Of a stretch of DNA of 64,000 nt, positions 1 to 23,200 are shown one piece after another; positions within the stretch are counted from its first letter, which is position 1; each line of letters begins with the position of its first letter. Source of the stretch: Liolophura sinensis (Eukaryota > Mollusca > Polyplacophora > Chitonida > Chitonidae); NCBI RefSeq assembly GCF_032854445.1, contig NC_088306.1, positions 11,405,386 through 11,469,385 of the forward strand, in the 5' to 3' direction. The notes beneath the pieces were generated by a model. It had not been told where the DNA came from, searched no databases, and saw nothing but the letters and a program-made list of their open reading frames with translations. Both the position numbers and the translations under genes were made by a program.

Positions 1-301
1 ACATTAATAACTATTTGCTGGCTCAAGCATTTTTGTAGAAGACAAAGAAGTCAAATGTCATCAGTTGACATGGAAAAAGAAGACAACAAATTAAGTCTGC
101 TGACATTCAATTCCCAGTGATGTCTCACAGTCCATGCAACAATTTAAACATGTTAATCATGAACCCCAACAAATCTGTAGATGTATCAGAGAAACTGTCA
201 TCAGTACAGCACAAGGTGACTTTCATCCATGCATTTTCTCAGAACAGAATGTATGTATAAATGTATGCTTGGGATTTTTACGTCAGCGACGAGGAAACAT
301 T

Positions 302-565
302 TATTTATTTATTTGATTGGTGTTTTACGCCGTACTCAAGAATATTTCACTTATATGACGGAGGCGAGCATTACAGTGGGTGGAAACCGGGCTGAGCCCA
401 TGGAAAACCCACGACCATCCGCAGTTTGCTGGCAGACCTTCCCATGTACGACCGAAGAGGAAGACACCATGAGCTGGACTTGAACTAACAGCGACCGCAT
501 TGGTGAGAGACTCCTGGGTCATTACGCTGTGCTAGTGCGCTAACCAACTGAGCCACGCTGGCCCC
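302..565 (-). mobile_element. tRNA-derived SINE family A, full length
   Basis: Read on the minus strand it has a tRNA-like head (TGGCTCAGTTGGTTAGCGCA, B box near TTCAAGTCC), a body, and a tail GTACGGCGTAAAACACCAAT ending in (AAAT)n. A 10-bp target duplication AGGAAACATT flanks it at 292-301 and 566-575. It is downstream of the last visible RCBTB exon. Confidence 0.9.
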
Positions 566-604
566 AGGAAACATTAGGTGTGTGTACATGTTCTGTGTCT
601 TCTT

Positions 605-725
605 GTGGCATGGCTAGTCCATGCCACCAAAGTGCCACTGTCACTGAAGTATCATGCCAAAGACACCAGACATGACACCCCACCCAGTCAAATTACACCT
701 GGGTAAGTCCTGTTTCCTTGCTCTA
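605..725 (-). mobile_element. SINE family C fragment
   Basis: Read on the minus strand it contains TGACTGGGTGGGGTGTCATG and GGTGTCTTTGGCATGATACT, both found again at 48610-48660. It may extend right to about 860. Confidence 0.7.
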
Positions 726-891
726 ACCCCTCTCAGTGCTGAATGAAGCAATGCAGCAACAAGTACCATTTTTAAAGTCTTTGGTACAACCTACCCTGGA
801 ATTTTTGCCGGGTCTCCCTTCTGCGAGGAGGAGGATCTAGCCACTAGGTCATTGACGGGGTCTCAGAGAAGAATGAGAATTGGTGACTTAC

Positions 892-12467
<11,576 letters not shown>

Positions 12468-13186
12468 GGTTAGCTATCTGTTATAAACAATCACAACAGA
12501 ATGTACAGGGTCTATTCCAGGCTGTCTGGTAATGGTATTGACTCAGAAAAGGTTACCTGTAAATAGGACAGGCTCTGGAGAGCTATTTATACGGGTTTAT
12601 CTAATGCGTTGTTTACTATTGTCCTACTTCACATTATGTTACACTGCCAAATGAAATGGCAGGCCACAATTACCTCAGCTAGCTGGTCACTACGTATGAC
12701 AACACAGTGCCCTGTGCTAGTCACAGACTTTAACGTCGACAATTAAAAATCACACATTTCGAACTCTCCCTCTTGGCAAGGTACCTGGTGGATGTTCAAA
12801 AGACAAACTGCTTACAACAAAATTCAAGGTCCATATTACCCTTATATTTGAAGATCATAAAAAATACAAAAAACAAATTCATCACAAAAAGTTATGCTGG
12901 AAGAAATTTCAGAACAGCCAGCAGGTATATTACCAAGACTTTGTGGAAGATCAAATTTGTGGAAGAACATGGCTGACACTGATTTGACTTGTTCAATTCA
13001 AAAGCTTAAATGGCTGGATTCCTGTTTAAGGATAGCTTACTGGTACTGGCTGTGACATTCGGTCAAATCAGTGCTTAATTTACCAAATGTAAGGTATAGT
13101 TCAAGCTGTTATTTTAACTGACCTCAGCTGGGCACTACATATATGTTATTGTACATAGTGTACAACAGTTCTCTTTACAGGATTTA

Positions 13187-13345
13187 CTTATTTATTTGAT
13201 TGGTGTTTTACGCCGTACTCAAGAATATTTCACTTTTACTAGGGCGGGCAGCATTATGGTGGGGGGAAACCGGGCAGAGCCCAGGGGAAACCCACAACCA
13301 TCCGCAGGTTGCTGACAGACCTTCCCACGTACGGCCGGAGAGGTC
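13187..13345 (-). mobile_element. SINE family A, head missing
   Basis: Stops at the CTCTCCGGCCGT position, the same breakpoint as the copy at 5599. It lies between the RCBTB and APTX starts. Confidence 0.88.
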
Positions 13346-13818
13346 TCTTTACAGGAGTGTGGATGTACAGTCTTGCTTTCTGTAAAATTAAGAGCATTAA
13401 GTATGCTGCATGAAAGCATTCATAAACCAGGAAGTCAGCTTTTGAGCCATATTTTTTTTAATGATTTTCAAGCCGAGTTTACAAATTGCTTGTCTTAATT
13501 TATTTCAGAATTTTGCGCCGATGCATGATGATTTTTTGTCTATTAAAACATTATATCATAATCAAATTATTTTGATTCCAAGCGAGACTAATTCTACTAA
13601 CCAGAGTGGTGGTTACTCTTAACATGTACTCATGTATTATCTGATTATCACCAGTACCGATCGCCTGCAAAGCATTAGACAGGTCGCACAGTGTTGTAAG
13701 CCTAGTTGTACATGTACATTGTTGTTGAAATTAAAACAACTGCACACCCCAAAGTAACAGGAATGAAATGTACAAAAGCCTGGGTGATGACAACGTCGAA
13801 AAAAGGAACAAGTTCTTA

Positions 13819-13875
13819 CTTTCATCCCTCGTCCAGTGTCATTCAAGTTTCATCCCTCGTCCAGTGTCATTCAAG
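13819..13875. repeat. 28-bp direct duplication
   Basis: TTTCATCCCTCGTCCAGTGT followed by CATTCAAG occurs twice in direct succession, in the spacer between RCBTB and APTX. Confidence 0.9.
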
Positions 13876-14253
13876 TAAGACACAATGAGACAGCTGAGTC
13901 AACGCACAAGCGCCTGCGGTCTGCACAATATAAACAACAACAGCAAGAAGCCGATGAAGCAACACGCGTTTTGATTGGTTGTTTCTCATTCCACACCGGA
14001 AACATAGTCAACGGACTACTCTCTACATGTTTATTTTTGTGTCACATTTTTTTTCTCGACAGGTTGTTTTGCAGGATAGATTTCCGACTATTTGGACTTT
14101 TTTTTTCCTGAAACGCGTAGAGGATGGAATCTATTTTAGCTACGTTTCACAAAAGTGAAAAATAATTTTTGTGAACACATGTTCAATTTGTGACTTGACA
14201 AGTAGATTGAACCAATCAAAAGCATTGTTAGTCAACTGTCTCGCTTTCATCAT

Positions 14254-17200
14254 ATGGCGGCAAGATTGACAGCCGCAAACAAAACAGCAGCAGCGATGGC
14301 GAGTGCGAAAAGGAAAGCAACTGATGTCGAAAAAACTGCTTCTGCACCCAAAAAGCCTTTCGGACACTGGAGTCAAGGACTGTTGGCTTCGATGGATGAT
14401 CCCGAACTTAGAGTAGATGCAGATGACAAAGTGGTTATCATCAAAGACAAGTATCCAAAGGTAGAGTTAGGCGCCAAAACACCTCCAAGGGCCCAATTTT
14501 CGCGATAGTAATTGCATTCACTTCAGTGCCTGGACAGTTGGAGACAAGTTGGCTGGTGTAAATACTAGGGTGCTGTCTATTATTAGTGGGTGACCTCCCT
14601 TTCAGACGTGGCTTTTCTGATGAGCTAACGTCATACAACAGTCTTACAAATCCGCATTAAAATTGAGAGAAATGTATATGTCTACCTGAATTGTAGCCGC
14701 CCCCTTATTGAATGCTAAAAGCCTCCCGACTTTCTCCAGTGATTTGATTTGATTTGATTTATTTGATGTTTTATGCCATACTCAACAACATTTCACATAT
14801 ACGACGGTGGTCAGCATTCTGTAAGACGGATCGGAAGCTAGAGACCACGTGATCTCCTTAGCAAAAAGTGACCGTTCCCCCAATGCGTTAACATTGGGCA
14901 AATTTTTTTTTTAGACACGAAAGGGTGATCACATGACCTCCAACTTCTGGCCCGTCTTACAGAATTGGGTTTACCAGCCTTGTAACTGCCTTGTAAGGGA
15001 AGCAAATTCTGTAACTGATAAAATAGCGGTGCCCTCTATCTATTTGAATAACAATGCCAGCTTTTATTAATCATGATTACTGGTGTTGGTATTGAAATCA
15101 GTGGTTTTGTTATTTAAGTAGGTAGAGGGCACCGCTGCTTTATGAGTTACAAGATTTGCTTCCCTTTGTACAGGGTTGGCGGACCCCATTATGATGGCAG
15201 AAAACCGGGCAGAGCCTGGGAAAGCCCACGACCATTCACAGGGTGCTTCCCATGTACACCCGGAGAGTCTTTATTTATCAGAGTCGTGTATAATATGCCA
15301 GTTGAAACAATAGTTACAAAACTGTCATGTGTCATTGGGGGCCTCCATCACCGAGGGTGTTAATATGAGAGAACTGCACAATGACCCAAGAACCTCCAAC
15401 CAATGCGGTCACTGTGAGTTAAAGTCCAGATAATGCAGGCTTCCTCTCAGTGGGAAGGTTTGCCAGCAGCCTGCGGATGGTCCTGGGGTTTCCCTGGCTT
15501 TATTCCTCCTTCCCTAATGCCGGCCGCCATCATGTAAGTGAAATATTCTAGAGTACAGTGTAAAACACCATTCAAGTAATTAAATAAATCATATATCATG
15601 GAGCTCAGCCAGCCTTTACCCGACTAAAACAAAGTCAAGTAATTTCCTAGTCTGGTTGATTATGACAACAGTTGACTGGATTATATACTTTATTGTGATA
15701 AAACCATTTTATTTCCAGGCTCGTCACCATTTTTTAATATTACCAAAGCAAAAAATTGCCAGCTTACGAAGCTTGAAAAAAGACCATCTAGAACTATTAG
15801 AGCATGTTCACAAGAAAGGCGAGGAACTTGCAAAAAAGTGAGTATATTGGGCTGGGGGCAGATGTTAAAGGGATACGGAATTGGTGCTGATTGGCTGTTA
15901 ATAGAGATAGGATTCCCCGGGTTGAAGCATGCAGCCTTAGTCACACTTCACTGAATGTGCCATATGAGACCTAAAATTTAGCTTAGCATGGACTAGCCTG
16001 TCTCTGGCAAGGATGATTATGTTTTGATTTAACTGAAATCATGTTTTGGATATCAACAGTTATTAAAGGTCTGTCAGTAACCTGCAGATGGTCATGAGTT
16101 TCCCCCTGGCTCTGCCCTGTTTCCACACACCATAATGCAGGCCGCTGTCGTACAAGTGCAATATTCTTGAGTACGGCATAAAAAATAAATCAAATAAATA
16201 AAAAAAAAATTTTGTGATACATATTGTTTAGCGCCTTTCTTACACATGCCATTTTGGGGATGTCAGCTGTGTAAGTATGTACATGAATATACTAGTATAT
16301 ACATTGTACTTGATAAAGCGCAGTGCAGTAGAACATTTTTTCAGATATACAAGTCCAGTACTTATAGATTTCCTGTCCTCTTCTAAATGATTCTAAAACA
16401 CAAAATTTATTTTAATTTATTTAATTTATTTTAAATGCCTTATTGTGTTTCTTTGTTAGGACCTGTGATAAGCTGAACTTCAGACTAGGTTATCATGCTA
16501 TACCAAGTATGAGGTTTGTACATATTGCTATAGAACTGCTGGCAATGTTTGTTTCCATAAATCCATTTTTATTATTCCCTTATTTTTGTGTGTGTGGCAT
16601 GACATTGCTTGTCCTCTCATCTGCCTTATTATCTATAAGGTTTTTGTGCTACCACTATATTTTGCAAAACCACTTCACTTGGATTAAAATTAGAATCCAG
16701 ATGAAAATGTGTTACGTCACTTTTTGTTATACTTTAGTTTTTCATGTCGGCACTATTCTTGAAGAGCAACTTTGCTTAAGTTTTTTGAAGTAGGAGATTA
16801 GAATTCTGTATACTTCAGTCATGAACTCCAGGCCTGATGGGGGCAGCATTGTCTCTGCCACGACAGGAGCTCCATGAGGTTTTGAAATTCTTAATTTAAT
16901 TAAATTATTAAAAGATAGAACTTATTTTTGTACACAACAGTGGTGGGGGGGGGGGGAGGGGGAGGCTGTTATCTGTGGTATTGTTGTCTTTCCAATTCTG
17001 TCAACACATGACATGAAGCCAACATAAGTGTGTGCTTTTAAGATTCAATAGAAGTTTTAAATTTGATTCATGAGTATTTTTAAGCACATGGAAAGGTTCT
17101 GTATTTTACATGGGAATTTTCTGTATTTTACATGGGAAGGTCCTTTATTTTACAAGAGTTGCTGCCCTTTACTGTATTTTGCCTAAAGTTTTTTTACATG

Positions 17201-19442
17201 TATGAAAAAAATGCATTTTTGGAGGAAAATAAACTAATAAGATCATAAAATATTTCCAAACATTCCAAACAAACTTTTGAATGGTTACACCTTTCCAAGA
17301 TAAATAAAATTATTGGAATCTGGCAAACATGACGAGCTTAGATAAATAAATAAAACAAACACTGGAAAGCAAAAACAAACTACACATGTACATGTACTGT
17401 GTGGAGAATTTTGGCATAGATGTCTTGATAAACGAAACTGCCCTTTATTTCAGCCATCTGCATATGCACGTGATAAGCCAGGATTTTGACAGTCCCTCCC
17501 TGAAAAACAAGAAACACTGGAACTCCTTCACTACAGAGTATTTTGTGGATTCTAAAGGTATAAATAAGGCATGACATACTTGATAAGATTGACACAGTAT
17601 CGGAGGTAGCATTTGTGGATTGAATTTGTTCTTTTCCTGTGTTTGATCCCAGGTCTCCCAACTTTGATGCGAACACTGTAACCAGTAGGCCATCCCAGGT
17701 CTCCCAACTTTGATGCGAACACTCTAACCAGTAGGCCATCCCAGGTCTCCCAACTTTGATGCGAATGCTCTAACCAGTAGGCCATCCCAGGTCTCCCAAC
17801 TTTGATGCAAACGCTTTAACCAGTAGGCCATCGAATAAACTCTCATACATTGACGTTCTCTTATAAGAGGCTCTTAGTATGAGTTAATTTTCTACTGTAG
17901 TTTGATAGAGTGTCATAATTTTTATTAAAGATTTATTACACTTTTCCAATCTTAATGTACCAATCCTGGTCATTGTTAAATATTTATAGTTTTTTTATTG
18001 TTGAATATTTTTTTATGTGTATTCTGCTTTCAGATATTATCAAAAGACTGAAAGAGGATGGAAAAGTTGATTTCGACTCCTCAAAGTTTCAAGACATTTT
18101 GAAAAGACCCCTAAAGTAAGTATTTGAAAACATATATGTTATGGCAATATTACATATTACGTTTGTAATGTACATGTAATGCTAATGTACATTGTTTAAA
18201 TATTGATTCTTAAAGGGCTGGCTGAATTGTTAAGATGCTTGCTTTCCATTCATTAGGACACAGAATATGTTTGTTGAATCCAGTATGCACAGTTCTTGGA
18301 GCATTGATGCAATAAGTTGCGAACAGCTCTTGTTATGCTGTTTTCTAATGATAGTACCGTAAGTGGGAAGGTCTGTCAGCAACCTGTGGATGATTGTGGG
18401 TTTCCTGGTTTCCACCCACCATAATGCTGGCTGCCATCGTATAAGTGAAATATTCTTGTGTATGACGTAAAACACCATTCATATAAATAAATTACTTTCT
18501 ACCAATATGGTATACACTTTGATCTTGCTTTGTAAAGGAAATTATATTTCTTATGTGGATAGGTTTGTCCATTAATTACCACAGGAAAATAAAGGATCAT
18601 AATGTCTTATGTTTAGTGCTGAAACTCTTTCCAGGCAAACCCTAAGTCATTCTGAGAGGGAAACTCTGAGAATCATGCGAGCGGAGAAATATAGTCATAG
18701 TCGAAAATAGGTCAGTTAAGGAGAAATTCCTTGGGAAATAGACCGAAACCCTAAGTCATTCTGAGAGGGAAACTCTGAGAATCATGCAAGCTGAGAAACT
18801 TAGTCATAGTCGAAAATAGGTCAGGAAAAGAAATTCCTTGGGAAATAGACAAAAACCCTAAGTCATTCTGAGAGGGAAACTCTGAGAATTATGCAATCTG
18901 AGAAACTTAGTCATAGTCGAAAATAGATCAGTTAAGGAAATTCCTTGGGAAATAGACAGTGATTGTCAGAGTGGGGAAGATGTTTGACTTCCAATTTCTG
19001 GGACACACAAAGGTTTGGTTAAATGCCAGCCTTGAACAGTGAATTCTCAGTGTTTTCTTGCCTCCACAGTTTTTAGGGCCTTGGTGGAAATATGTGGTAG
19101 ACAGAGCTTCTAAGATCTTACACAAAATTCAAGGAAGTCATTTGACAAGTATAACATACATCCTTGCTGCAGAGATTGGAAAGCTTGTCATTTACAAGCC
19201 AAAGATCCGCGGTTTACTTTGGGCACTCTAGTTCCCCCCCCCACTCCATAAACTTAACCACCATATGATCATATAAGGGGAAACAATTCGTGAATATCAC
19301 CTTAAAGTATCAGTCATTCAGTCAATCATGTTTTATTTTCAGGTGTCATGTTTGTAAGAAGGATTTTTCCACCATTCCTTCTTTGAAAACACACATCAAA
19401 CTACACGTGACAGATGGTTCTGTGGAGAAAAAAGCCGACTGA
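14254..19442 (+). CDS. APTX: Aprataxin (HIT-domain DNA 5'-adenylate hydrolase), FHA-less form
   Basis: Aprataxin removes AMP left on DNA 5' ends by abortive ligation; it acts in the nucleus and mitochondria. Exons: 14254-14460, 15719-15837, 16460-16513, 17454-17557, 18034-18115, 19343-19442. All phases agree and give 666 nt, 221 residues. The HIT core begins at the conserved GHWSQGL near residue 37, followed by [20 protein letters not shown] (119-127) and the triad H128-x-H130-x-H132, where H130 matches the human nucleophile. The tail is a C2H2 finger with C190, C193, H206 and H210, as in the human enzyme. A KRK cluster at residues 19-21 could be part of a nuclear signal. The N-terminal FHA domain of vertebrate aprataxin is absent: the first exon opens with a short Ala/Lys-rich stretch. 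The start at 14254 is preferred; M15 is an alternative. The first AATAAA after the stop is at 20214. Confidence 0.95.
14816..14965. mobile_element. Foldback element, about 38-bp arms
   Basis: The arm at 14816-14854 (ATTCTGTAAGACGG...GTGATC) is the inverse of 14927-14965, with several mismatches. The loop holds a smaller palindrome, CCAATGCGTTAACATTGG. It is the left part of the insertion in the SINE. Confidence 0.82.
14989..15175. mobile_element. MITE-like element with long terminal inverted repeats
   Basis: CCTTGTAAGGGAAGCAAAT at the left is inverted as ATTTGCTTCCCTTTGTACAGG at the right. The match continues inward through TAGCGGTGCCCTCTA and its inverse, giving arms of about 60 bp. No coding capacity. 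It sits right after the foldback element. Confidence 0.82.
15338..15590 (+). mobile_element. SINE family A, diverged full length
   Basis: The degenerate head GGGGCCTCCATCACCGAGGG and the tail TAAAACACCATTCAAGTAAT frame the family body. It is in intron 1 of APTX, about 130 bp before exon 2. Confidence 0.85.
15866..16010. mobile_element. Second copy of the 4465 MITE, right end damaged
   Basis: AAAGGGATACGGAATTGGTG, then GATTGGCTGTTAATAGAGAT and GGGTTGAAGCATGCAGCCTT follow the order of the 4465 copy. It begins about 30 bp after APTX exon 2. Confidence 0.7.
16062..16208 (+). mobile_element. SINE family A, 3' half
   Basis: Starts in the body (AAGGTCTGTCAGTAACCTGC) and runs to the tail and AATAAATCAAATAAATAAA. 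It is in intron 2 of APTX. Confidence 0.86.
17649..17834 (-). repeat. 46-bp tRNA-like module, 4 tandem copies
   Basis: Read on the minus strand each unit is ATGGCCTACTGGTTAGAGTG then TTCGCATCAAAGTTGGGAGACCTGGG. It resembles a tRNA A-box region followed by an anticodon-arm-like stretch. AGGTCTCCC starts at 17651, 17697, 17743 and 17789, exactly 46 bp apart. The array is in intron 4 of APTX; a B-box-like GGGATCAAAC lies at one end only. Confidence 0.88.
18350..18492 (+). mobile_element. SINE family A, 3' half
   Basis: Starts near CGTAAGTGGGAAGGTCTGTC and ends in the family tail. Upstream, 18219-18300 resembles the head of another tRNA-derived family (see 20139), so this may be a composite. Intron 5 of APTX. 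Confidence 0.8.
18637..18957. repeat. 107-109 bp tandem repeat, 3 copies
   Basis: AAACCCTAAGTCATTCTGAG starts at about 18637, 18746 and 18853. Each unit ends with ATTCCTTGGGAAATAGAC. The copies are about 90% alike and lie in intron 5 of APTX. Confidence 0.93.
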
Positions 19443-19852
19443 ATAACTGTAAACACACGTGACGTGTTAATTCTTCTGCAAGACATAGCCATAATAGTGG
19501 TGGAATTGTATTAACATATAGTAAAACAGTCCTGAGGAAATGGTTTTTTTCCATGGATTTTTTTTCAGATTTCTTGGTTGTATGGTGTCCCGTTATGAGT
19601 AGTATTGAAAGTGTTTCTGAAATGTTTCTGTGTGTCGTTAGAACAGGGGAGGTAACAAGGGTGCAGGTACCGGACTGTTGTAAATGATGTCTACAGCTAT
19701 GCCATTTGTTCCTCAGAATGGCTGACAAGCTTTTATTCGGCTGCAGTGATGACGTCATGGACGGTCTCTCGGGCACATTCGATTTAATATTTGTTCTGTC
19801 TGCAGCCGAACGCCCTGTGAACAATGAGGCTGAAGCTCAAAGCCAGTTGAGT

Positions 19853-19999
19853 ATATTTATTTATTTATTTGATTGGTGTTCTACGCCGTACTCAAGAAAA
19901 TTTCACTGATACGACAGCGGCCAGCATTATGGTGGGAGGAAACGGAGCAGAGCCCGGGACCATCCGCAGGTTGCTGGCAGACCTTCTCACATACAGCTA
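19853..19999 (-). mobile_element. SINE family A, head missing
   Basis: (TTTA)n tail, then the family tail and body up to the point where the CGTACGGCCGG motif should follow. It lies 410 bp after the APTX stop, possibly inside the 3' UTR. Confidence 0.86.
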
Positions 20000-20138
20000 G
20001 TTGAGTATCAGCTGCGGCTTTGAAACCCGGAAGTTTACCAGGTACCTCGTGAAGGGAGCTTGTTGGTTTATTCCAGATACTTCGTTATCTTTCATCCATA
20101 AATTTAAACGTCGTCCATAACTGAAAAGAGAGCAGACA

Positions 20139-20276
20139 GTGGCCGAGTGGTTAAAGTGCTGGCATTTCAGTTCGCTAGGACACAGAAGCGGCGAGTTCAA
20201 AACGTAACATTGTAATAAATAAACGTAAGAAGAAATGTTTGAGTACTTCGTTAAACACCAATCAGATAAATAATTA
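20139..20276 (+). mobile_element. SINE family D with a Leu/Ser-tRNA-like head
   Basis: CAGTGGCCGAGTGGTTAAAG is a good A box and GCGAGTTCAAAAC a poor B box. It leads quickly to GAGTACTTCGTTAAACACCA and AT-rich sequence. The body is very short, so this is a simple or internally deleted SINE. No intact cloverleaf is seen. Confidence 0.65.
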
Positions 20277-23200
20277 ATGATGGTGCCATGCTCAAAAGTC
20301 CAGTTGTGGCAGAAGTATTTGTATAGTTAATTGTTACAAGCATGGTATCCTCCGTGCAGCGGTACGTCGGAAGACGGAGACCCTAGCTGTTTCGAGAATC
20401 AAACCTCGTGAGACAGGGCATGCCTATGGTTAAACTGGCAGTCACAATACATCTTCGATTGAAACAGCATATGGACTACGCTCCGGCCAGTCCGAATTCA
20501 GTATATTGTGACTGGGTTGGGCGTCGTGTCTTACGTCAGCCTGGCTCCCGTAGAATAGGGGGCCCCCACTCAAAGAACCAGACTTTAGTCAGACAGCACT
20601 GTAAAATATGTCTGCTTTGCGATCAACAGATGAACAAGAAAGAAAGAATTAAAATTTTATTCATCAACTGCATAAGCGGTATATATACATCGAATTTTTA
20701 CAACATTGCATTGAGGATTATAGACGTAAATGTATATACATGTATGTACATTCCGGTACTTGTATGAAAGACATGATTCATTAATAATTTTTTTTGTACC
20801 AAATAAGGGGAATAAAGGAAGCGTTACCAAGAATACCCATTTAGAAAAACATGATATATGGCTGACCACGTCTGTTGGAACAATGAATTCCAATTCAACA
20901 GTTCAACAATTTAACTGAAAAGCGATATTGTACATGTCATGTATCTTCAAAATCTGTAAAACGTGTATGTATAAAGAGAGGGGATGAACCCGTTGGTATC
21001 TCATTTTCATCTGGCACACGCACACTTTTCGGTACCACCCTGATATGGTTCCAAAAAGTCAACATGCCGCACGCACACTATTGGGTACTAACTTGAAAAT
21101 GGCTCAAGAAGACCAACATGGTTGCCAAAATATTGCTTTTCTTTACCTGTACAGTTATACACTGGTTGATAAATGTCCTGTGATATAGGGTATAGCAAGT
21201 ATAACTGTTGGCTGTAACACGAAATACTTTTCAAACAACACATTCGTAACATTAAAACTCGAGCATCAGTAAGAAAATATGGGAAATATGTACACACGTT
21301 TCCCACGCACGGTATATGCTGTATAAGACCTAATGTACTGGTATTTACTCTCGGAAATGCCCGGAAATTTATATATTTTTAGATGTATATAGGCTACCAT
21401 ACTTTCAAAACCAACATGCCCACAACTGGTATTATGTATATGAATACAAACACTCGCCAGAAAAACAGACTCCTCTTCTCGTACCCGTATAATTAGTAAA
21501 TCCCCGGAGAGTGAATGTGATATTTTGTACCTTTATTGTACTTTAGTGTATGCCTTTCTCGACACAGAGTTACTCCGATTTATTTCAGTGTTTCATATTT
21601 AATACTGATTAGGCAGGTATGTTAAAGCTTTAATTTATATGGAATATTTCTATAGACATAGCATGGTATAGTTGAATCGTGTTAAACTGTCACGAAAGAA
21701 AAAAAAGCACTTTAGAATGTTATGTGTACGTGTATAGTACCAAAGCTCTGTGATGAAAATTAATGCTGACAATAAAAGTAAGTTTAAAAAAAGTAAGTTT
21801 TAGAAAGACCAGTAATCATGTCTTAATAATATATGTATCTAAAGAAACAACATTTTTGATTATATATGCCATTGCCAGTAGATTTCAACATGCTTTCTCA
21901 TGACAAGTTGTGTCGTCACCAACTAAAGGAGACATGGCTATGAGAGACAACCCTATAATCACATAATAACATTTTATAACGGCCTACGCCTCTGTTATTT
22001 GGTAACAATGAAGTGGGAATATCAGTGTATGCCATAACAACAAAATGGGTATTTCATTGAATCGGTTCAATTTGCTTAATACTGAATCTTACAACATTTT
22101 GTATAAAAGTATTGTGTAATGTAATGAAATAATATACAGGTGTAGTAAAACATGTGCGAGTTGTGGATGTCGTGTGTCAAAAGTTGTGATGTCATTCATA
22201 GTCTTATATATATGCCATAAACTTTTCCTCTCCTGCGTAAGACCGGCCTGCTGGTGTAGACCCTACGCTTACATAATATGCATATACTCTGTGTGCGAAT
22301 TGTAGAAATCTCATACGCTTAGTAAAATCTGAAATACACCAGTCCTCTGTAGAGGCCTAACAGCAGTCCAGATGGTTTTAAACGGAACGGAAAGAATTTA
22401 TGGCCATAATGTTTTATGGAAATTGTTGTGCGTCAAAACCCCAATCACTAAGCAAAATTTCATTTCCGAAGTGTGAACGCGATTCTTTTTTGAGAAAATT
22501 CAACGTTTAAAAGATAAAAAAGGCAAGGTAGATTACTAACGCCAAAATGTCATGTTGCGTTTGCTTAGAATATTATAGCGGAAACGCGATAACAAAGAAA
22601 AAAATTCATAAATGTGTATAAATTTCAATAATGGCTATACTTGGAACTGTGAACATGGTTGTACCACATCACAATACATTTGTGATCTAGGCAGCTGTCA
22701 TGAATGTTTTCTCCTACAGAGTGATCATCTGTTTTAAAATATCACATCTGCCGGTAAGTACTCGAATATTATGGTTTGATTAAGCAAGGAGGCGCAAGTT
22801 GTACATCTGGTGAATACTGCTACTTCATAAGAAATTTCTTAAGTACTACTCAGTTTCATCAAAGTTTATACAACAGATTTGAAGGTCTGCCATTTGGAAA
22901 AACAGAAAAGTATACTTCTGAACAACTGGTAAATACGCCGTATACACCTGGACAACGACAAGGATGTGCCTTGTAGTAAAGCGAATATAAGATTCGCACA
23001 GAACATATTCACAATGTCAACGTTTTTATATATGTGCCACGTATTCTGATACAACCTTTGACGACAGGCGCATACCCGTATTCATGAGGTAGAACGCTTT
23101 TGAATCCTGCAAAATATGTCACACATAATAGAGACAACGACTTGCTCCAGCAGGTGGGAAAGTTTTCTGTCCCAAGTGGAATGTAGGAAACAATGTCTGA

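Larger units (their letters stand above)
12468..14253. other. Head-to-head spacer between RCBTB and APTX
   Basis: No coding sequence recognised. It holds a SINE fragment (13187-13345) and a 28-bp duplication (13819-13875). A CCAAT box occurs in both orientations, GATTGGTTG at about 13973 and AACCAATCAAAAG about 40 bp before the APTX start. Promoters of both genes should lie here; no TATA box is obvious. Confidence 0.6.
14739..15270 (-). mobile_element. SINE family A split by a nested insertion
   Basis: The tail half is at 14739-14818 and the body half at about 15177-15270. The sequence between them is unrelated to the SINE and consists of two palindromic elements. A stretch like GGTGGTCAGCATT/GGCGGACCCCATT is repeated at the two joints, as an insertion duplication would be. 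It is in intron 1 of APTX. Confidence 0.82.

Noticed and set aside
16443-16793. 116-codon hydrophobic open frame on the plus strand
   Set aside because: It starts in APTX exon 3 and runs on into the intron in another frame; the protein homology and splice sites explain the exon.
19396-19824. 142-codon open frame on the minus strand
   Set aside because: It overlaps the last APTX exon and 3' UTR in antisense, and its composition is not protein-like.
20139-20215. Functional Leu/Ser tRNA gene
   Set aside because: The A box is good, but the B box is degenerate and no acceptor stem pairs; it is a SINE head.
20408-20767. 119-codon plus-strand frame
   Set aside because: It includes a stretch like the family C repeat (TATTGTGACTGGGTTGGG) and no domain; repeat-derived.
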